This document shows, one piece after another, positions 42,564-46,225 of a stretch of DNA of 46,225 nt. The notes beneath the pieces are model-generated. The model worked only from the letters and a program-made list of their open reading frames with translations, was not told the origin of the DNA and searched no databases. The stretch's first letter is position 1; each line of letters begins with the position of its first letter. This stretch comes from Pectinatus sp. (GTDB lineage Bacteria; Bacillota; Negativicutes; Selenomonadales; Selenomonadaceae): positions 1 through 46,225 of the forward strand of contig JAHHSQ010000007.1 of NCBI GenBank assembly GCA_020025135.1, given 5' to 3'. A program made the translations under genes and the position numbers.

Positions 42564-43526
42564 ATGTTAAAGTCAATCGCTGTTTTAACGAGTGGCGGAG
42601 ATAGTCCGGGTATGAATGCAGCTACTAGAGCTGTGGTGCGAACGGCAATTTTTGAAAAAGTAGCTGTTTGGGGCGTCTATAACGGTTATCAGGGAATGAT
42701 TGCCGATGATATTCACGAATTGACCTCCCGGAGTGTGGGCGATATCATCCAACGTGGAGGGACATTTCTGGGGACGGCGCGCAGCGAGGAATTTCGCACG
42801 GAAGCTGGTCGCAAAAAGGCTCTCAAAAATTTACAGTCACACGGTATTGAAGGTTTAGTGATAATCGGTGGCGATGGTAGTTTGCGTGGTGGAGCTTTGC
42901 TAAGTGAGTTGGGAAATATGCCGATTGTCGGTATCCCAGGTACTATTGATAATGATGTTTGGGGGACCGATTATACGATAGGTTCTGATACGGCAGTCAA
43001 TACCATTCTAGATGCGATAAATAAATTGCGCGATACGGCTTCGTCCCATCGGCGTATTATCGTCATTGAAGTGATGGGCAGAAAATCTGGTTGGTTGGCG
43101 ATGATGGCAGGAATTGCCGGTGGTGCTGAATATATATTAGTGCCAGAAGCGAAATTTGATTTGTCTCAAATTTGTCGAGAATTAAAATCTGATTATGAGC
43201 GCGGACGACGGTATAGTATTATCGTGGTGGCCGAAGGTGTGGGTAGCGGTATGGAAATCGGCAAAAAAATTGGTCAAGAAACGGGCATAGATACTCGTGT
43301 ATCCGTTTTAGGGCATATTCAAAGGGGGGGCTCTCCGAGTGTAGAAGACCGCTTAAAGGCTAGTATTTTAGGTGAGCGGGCGGCTTTAGCGGTTATTTCT
43401 GGTGTCAGCAATCGTGTGTTTGGCTTTAATGCTGGCAAAGTAGTGGGGATTGACCTCAGGGATATTGTTAATAATACGAAGACCCTAGACCCAGAATTAG
43501 TGCGTTTGGCCAATGTTCTAGCTTAA
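42564..43526 (+). CDS. pfkA: ATP-dependent 6-phosphofructokinase
   Basis: Phosphorylates fructose 6-phosphate in glycolysis. The 320-residue protein has the ATP-binding LTSGGDSPGMNA, GGDGS (102-106; the Gly here marks ATP rather than PPi use), the catalytic GTIDND (D129), MGRKSGWLA and HIQRGGSPS. Length and motifs match bacterial PfkA including the allosteric-site arginines. AAAGGAGG lies 9 nt before ATG 42564. A terminator follows. Confidence 0.97.
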   Translation: MLKSIAVLTSGGDSPGMNAATRAVVRTAIFEKVAVWGVYNGYQGMIADDIHELTSRSVGDIIQRGGTFLGTARSEEFRTEAGRKKALKNLQSHGIEGLVIIGGDGSLRGGALLSELGNMPIVGIPGTIDNDVWGTDYTIGSDTAVNTILDAINKLRDTASSHRRIIVIEVMGRKSGWLAMMAGIAGGAEYILVPEAKFDLSQICRELKSDYERGRRYSIIVVAEGVGSGMEIGKKIGQETGIDTRVSVLGHIQRGGSPSVEDRLKASILGERAALAVISGVSNRVFGFNAGKVVGIDLRDIVNNTKTLDPELVRLANVLA

Positions 43527-43546
43527 TAGAATAAGAATTTTCTGGT

Positions 43547-43580
43547 AGCGGTGTTTATATGGCACCGCTCTCATTTTTCT
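43547..43580 (+). terminator. terminator of pfkA
   Basis: AGCGGTG (43547-43553) / CACCGCT (43563-43569) with a 9-nt loop, followed after CTCA by TTTTTCTTTTT. Confidence 0.75.
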
Positions 43581-43637
43581 TTTTGTTAAATTTGTTTTGT
43601 AGCGGTCTTTGTTTAATTTATCAAAGGGAGGATTTTG

Positions 43638-44045
43638 ATGAAATCGACGGTTTTTTATCGAGTTAATTTTTTTGATACGGATGCCATGTCGGTAGTGCAT
43701 CACGCTAACTATATTCGGTGGTTTGAAATAGGGCGCAGTGATTTTTTGCGCCAAAATGATATCAGTCTTTTAGATTTGATGGCAGATGGATATTCTTTTC
43801 CTATTTTTGAAGTGGCTGCCAAATATCATGTTTCTGGCAAGTACGATGATATTTTGCGTATTGAAACTACGCCACAGGCGTTGACGAGGGTGAAGATGGT
43901 CTTTACTTATGAAATTTTTCGGGAAAAAGACAATATTCTCTTGGTAACCGGTTCTAGTACGAATGTTTTCACCAAAGCTGCAACAGGGAAAATTACACGC
44001 TTAGATGATGGTTATTATAAGAAATTAATTGCCGGATTGAAGTAG
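43638..44045 (+). CDS. acyl-CoA thioesterase, hotdog fold (YbgC/4HBT family)
   Basis: The 135-residue single hotdog domain has the family motif DTDAMSVVHHANYIRWFE (catalytic Asp at about 15, N24, Y25), close to YbgC/4-hydroxybenzoyl-CoA thioesterases, which hydrolyse acyl-CoA thioesters. The exact acyl substrate cannot be read from the sequence. ATG 43638 has GGGAGG 6 nt upstream; the TTG at 43635 is too close to it. It follows the pfkA terminator and precedes the murI-like gene by 146 nt. Confidence 0.92.
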   Translation: MKSTVFYRVNFFDTDAMSVVHHANYIRWFEIGRSDFLRQNDISLLDLMADGYSFPIFEVAAKYHVSGKYDDILRIETTPQALTRVKMVFTYEIFREKDNILLVTGSSTNVFTKAATGKITRLDDGYYKKLIAGLK

Positions 44046-44138
44046 ATGGAAGAAAGATATTTGCTTTTTAGTCGCTTTAGTTATACAATCAATCGTGTTT
44101 GCAAATGCCCTGCTTCTAGATAAATATGGGGAGAAGCA

Positions 44139-44191
44139 CTACTAAGGAAGGAAAAACTGCTAAAAGATAAACTCAAGCAGTAGTAAAAGAA
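44139..44191 (+). promoter_or_regulatory. candidate split ribosome-binding site of the murI-like gene
   Basis: AAGGAAGG (44144-44151), AAAA, then ACTGCT (44156-44161) paired with AGCAGT (44176-44181) around a 14-nt loop, then 10 nt and ATG 44192. Linear spacing is 40 nt; effective 14 nt. ACTACT (44139-44144) could instead pair with AGTAGT (44179-44184) and enclose the Shine-Dalgarno. A further GCTTCT/AGAAGC repeat lies upstream (44112-44136 region). Confidence 0.45.
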
Positions 44192-44992
44192 ATGGCAGCA
44201 ATAGGAGTTTTTGATTCTGGTACTGGTGGTCTGACGGTGGTAAAACAGTTGCGTCAGGTATTACCAAATGAAGATATTATTTACATAGGCGATTTGAAAA
44301 GAATGCCGTATGGCCCGTATAAACCGCAGAAAATTATTCACTATATGCAACAGTTTTTAAATTTTTTGGCACAGAAAAAAGTTAAAATGGGGGTTATCGC
44401 TTGTAATACCATGACCTCTTGGGGGTATAAATTATTAGATGGCCAATATGCTTACCCTTTGATACCCATGGATACGGCCGCTGAAGAAGCCCTCCAGGCA
44501 GCAGGTGAAAAATGTATTGGCATCATCGCTACCGAAGCGACAGTACGTCGCGATTTCCATCGAGAAAGAATTTTGCAGTTACAAAAAAGGGCAGAAGTTT
44601 TTGCTCGTCCCTGTCCAGAATTTGTGCCTCTTATAGAAAGTGGACATATAGATGATGTTCCTTTGCAAGAAGCGGTGGCCAATGCCATGCAGGCCTTTGC
44701 CAAAAAAAATATTGGAGCATTGATTTTGGGTTGTACGCACTATCCCATTGTGCAAAAGACGATAAATCGATATTTGCCAGAAGATGTAGAAATAATTGAC
44801 CCAGCCATTATCACGGCTAGGAAGGCACAAGAACGATTACTAGCTATGGGTCTTGCAGATACCAAGTCAACGGCAGGACATTGCGAATATTATTTTTCTG
44901 CTGATTTGGAACACGCGAAAAAGATGGTTCAATTGATTCTAGCAGATGATAATCCGGTTATTCATACAATAAATTTAGATGATTTTTCATAA
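44192..44992 (+). CDS. murI: glutamate racemase family protein (divergent MurI)
   Basis: The 266-residue protein is of the aspartate/glutamate racemase fold; MurI supplies D-glutamate for peptidoglycan. Both catalytic cysteines are present (C71 in ACNT, C181 in GCTHYP) plus VFDSGTGGLTV (D8, S9). Substrate-site motifs deviate: GDLKRMPYG replaces the usual GDTARxPYG, and NTMTSW follows the first Cys where NTASA is usual. Activity is likely, but specificity may differ. It begins a possible operon with the next two genes (13-nt and 6-nt gaps). Its Shine-Dalgarno is distant from the ATG. Confidence 0.83.
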   Translation: MAAIGVFDSGTGGLTVVKQLRQVLPNEDIIYIGDLKRMPYGPYKPQKIIHYMQQFLNFLAQKKVKMGVIACNTMTSWGYKLLDGQYAYPLIPMDTAAEEALQAAGEKCIGIIATEATVRRDFHRERILQLQKRAEVFARPCPEFVPLIESGHIDDVPLQEAVANAMQAFAKKNIGALILGCTHYPIVQKTINRYLPEDVEIIDPAIITARKAQERLLAMGLADTKSTAGHCEYYFSADLEHAKKMVQLILADDNPVIHTINLDDFS

Positions 44993-45005
44993 AGGTGATA
45001 TATAG

Positions 45006-45557
45006 ATGTACATTTTAGCGATTTGTTTAGGGTTGGTGTTGGGCGGTATTTTTCTCATTTATTTAGTTTGGAAAAATATTGGCGATGCTTCATTTCAATT
45101 TTCCGTACGAGAGCATACACCGTTTCAACTGGTCCATGCCGAGGAGAACAAGTTAATTTTTAAGACCGATTTTCCCGTCAGCAATACCGGCAAACAGTGT
45201 GGCACAATTATGGATTGCTTCGTACGCCCGCAGTTACCGTACGAACAGTTTGATAAGGTTTTTGTCACGGGAAAAGTAGAATTACAAGATAGGCCTCGTC
45301 CAGATGATTATTTTGAGGCCCTTATCGTAAATGCGAACAAGCAAATCCGCATCAATGTTTATTTGACTTTGGCAAGTGCTGATGGGCAGGATATAAAGAA
45401 TGTATTGTCAGAGATGGTAGACGTTCCTGTCGATATTATTTATCAGCATACAGGGCGGCATATTGCTCGTATGGATAAAGAAAGATTAGTTTTATCGGCA
45501 GAAAATATAGCGGCTTTGACCGGTGTAAAGTTGGCCGACCGTTATAGAAAGGAATGA
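45006..45557 (+). CDS. membrane-anchored protein of unknown function
   Basis: I do not recognise this 183-residue protein. Residues 2-22 form one membrane segment (YILAICLGLVLGGIFLIYLVW) with a short N-terminus, so the rest is probably a tethered soluble domain of mixed alpha/beta character. It has two cysteines near 72-78 (QCGTIMDC). AAAGGTGA lies 7 nt before the ATG. Its position between the racemase gene and the F420-ligase-family gene, with very short gaps, suggests cotranscription. Confidence 0.85.
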   Translation: MYILAICLGLVLGGIFLIYLVWKNIGDASFQFSVREHTPFQLVHAEENKLIFKTDFPVSNTGKQCGTIMDCFVRPQLPYEQFDKVFVTGKVELQDRPRPDDYFEALIVNANKQIRINVYLTLASADGQDIKNVLSEMVDVPVDIIYQHTGRHIARMDKERLVLSAENIAALTGVKLADRYRKE

Positions 45558-45563
45558 TTGATA

Positions 45564-46225
45564 ATGCAACGAGTGGAATTAATTCCTGTTCCTACCAGAA
45601 TATTGACAGATAAAGATGATATCGTAGATGCAATGGCTGCTTATGCCGGCGAAAGTATTACTGAAAATGATGTTATTTCCGTAGCGGAAAGTGTTGTCGC
45701 CATCACACAAGGGCGCTTTGTTCGTCCCGAAGATTTGCAAATTTCTAGATTGGCTCTTATCTGTTGCCGATTTATTCCAGAGTATGGTAGTTTAGCTAGT
45801 CCGCACGGTATGCAATCTTTGATGGATGTAGAGGGAAAATGGCGCGTGGCCTTTTCTTTGGTAGCCGGTTTTATCATGAAGGTATGCGGTAAAAATGGGT
45901 ATTTTTATAAATGGGGCGGAAAAGAAGCAGCGTTAATTGACGATGTTACTGGCACGATGCCACCTTTTGATAAGTGTATCGTTTATGGTCCTGGAAATCC
46001 AGGCGAGGTGGTAGAAAATATCAAGGCGAGATTGCGGTGTTTTGGGGCTGTCATCGCCGATGTAAATGATTTAAAACGGGCGCGTATTGTTAGCACTAGC
46101 CAAGGTGTGCGGGCTGATTTGGTCTCTAAATTGCTCATCGACAATCCTTTTGGCAATGCTTCCCAGAAAACGCCGATTGTCATTTTGAAAAATTTTAAAC
46201 AGTATCAAGCAGAACAACAGGCGAT
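45564..46225 (+). CDS. coenzyme F420-0:L-glutamate ligase family protein (partial)
   Basis: Open from ATG 45564 to the window end (220 residues seen, no stop). Segments VELIPVPTRILT, DNDVISVAESVVAITQGRFV-like text, and SLASPHGMQSLM...VAFSLVAGFIMK look like the F420_ligase (CofE-like) domain. CofE adds glutamate to F420-0, but Firmicutes of this kind are not known to make F420, so a different ligase role is likely. GGAATGA lies about 9 nt upstream and the gene starts 6 nt after the previous stop. Confidence 0.75.
   Translation, partial: MQRVELIPVPTRILTDKDDIVDAMAAYAGESITENDVISVAESVVAITQGRFVRPEDLQISRLALICCRFIPEYGSLASPHGMQSLMDVEGKWRVAFSLVAGFIMKVCGKNGYFYKWGGKEAALIDDVTGTMPPFDKCIVYGPGNPGEVVENIKARLRCFGAVIADVNDLKRARIVSTSQGVRADLVSKLLIDNPFGNASQKTPIVILKNFKQYQAEQQA

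Noticed and set aside
1..46225. CRISPR arrays, insertion sequences, prophage or conjugative genes
   Set aside because: No spaced direct repeats, transposase, integrase or phage genes were seen; gene content is core chromosomal.

Overview
The window looks like chromosomal DNA of an AT-rich anaerobic Firmicute, most likely a Negativicutes member. The support is the Firmicutes ctsR-mcsA-mcsB-clpC-radA-yacL-ispDF-gltX-cysE-cysS-mrnC block, T-box, PyrR and tetrahydrofolate RNA regulation, a one-piece pyruvate:ferredoxin oxidoreductase, and the RpoB/RpoC sequence style. This is inference; no database search was possible. No insertion sequence, prophage, CRISPR array or rRNA was seen.

Layout. 1-1863 (+): 3' end of a tRNA-Lys, then a PyrR-type attenuator leading pyrF-pyrE. 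1867-15714 (-): folT with its THF riboswitch, then the Firmicutes block read right to left from ctsR at 15646 to mrnC at 2556. It has three transcription entry points: a CtsR-box promoter before ctsR, one before yacL and one before gltX. 15718-19186 (-): ileS under a T-box. 19255-27508 (+): rpoB-rpoC with a long leader holding an intrinsic terminator. 27586-28993 (+): pepT. 28992-32478 (-): a two-gene NitT/TauT-type ABC transporter without a binding protein. 32540-37232 (-): pyruvate:ferredoxin oxidoreductase and a TIGR01212-type radical SAM protein. 37434-46225 (+): a DUF4127 lipoprotein, topB, a CNNM/CorC-type membrane protein, pfkA, a thioesterase, a murI-like racemase, a membrane-anchored unknown, and a partial F420-ligase-family gene.

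Two observations stand out. First, several genes (pyrE, cysE, both ABC transporter genes, murI-like, possibly the CNNM and DUF4127 genes) have a strong Shine-Dalgarno sequence that is 25-100 nt from the start codon, with an inverted repeat filling the gap. If the hairpin folds, the effective spacing becomes about 7-14 nt, so these look like split ribosome-binding sites. In the ATPase gene the repeat has a mutually exclusive upstream partner, so it could be a switch. Second, the CtsR/McsAB/ClpC heat-shock module appears rewired. McsB has lost every recognisable catalytic and ATP-binding motif of the arginine kinase family, CtsR has a Leu in its glycine thermosensor loop, the CtsR box has 1-bp instead of 3-bp spacing between half-sites, and an unknown small membrane protein gene is wedged between clpC and radA.

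Other points of interest are two extra tandem repeats near the second zinc site of RpoC, UUG starts on both rpoB and rpoC, and an apparent internal start site for stand-alone IspF inside the ispDF fusion.
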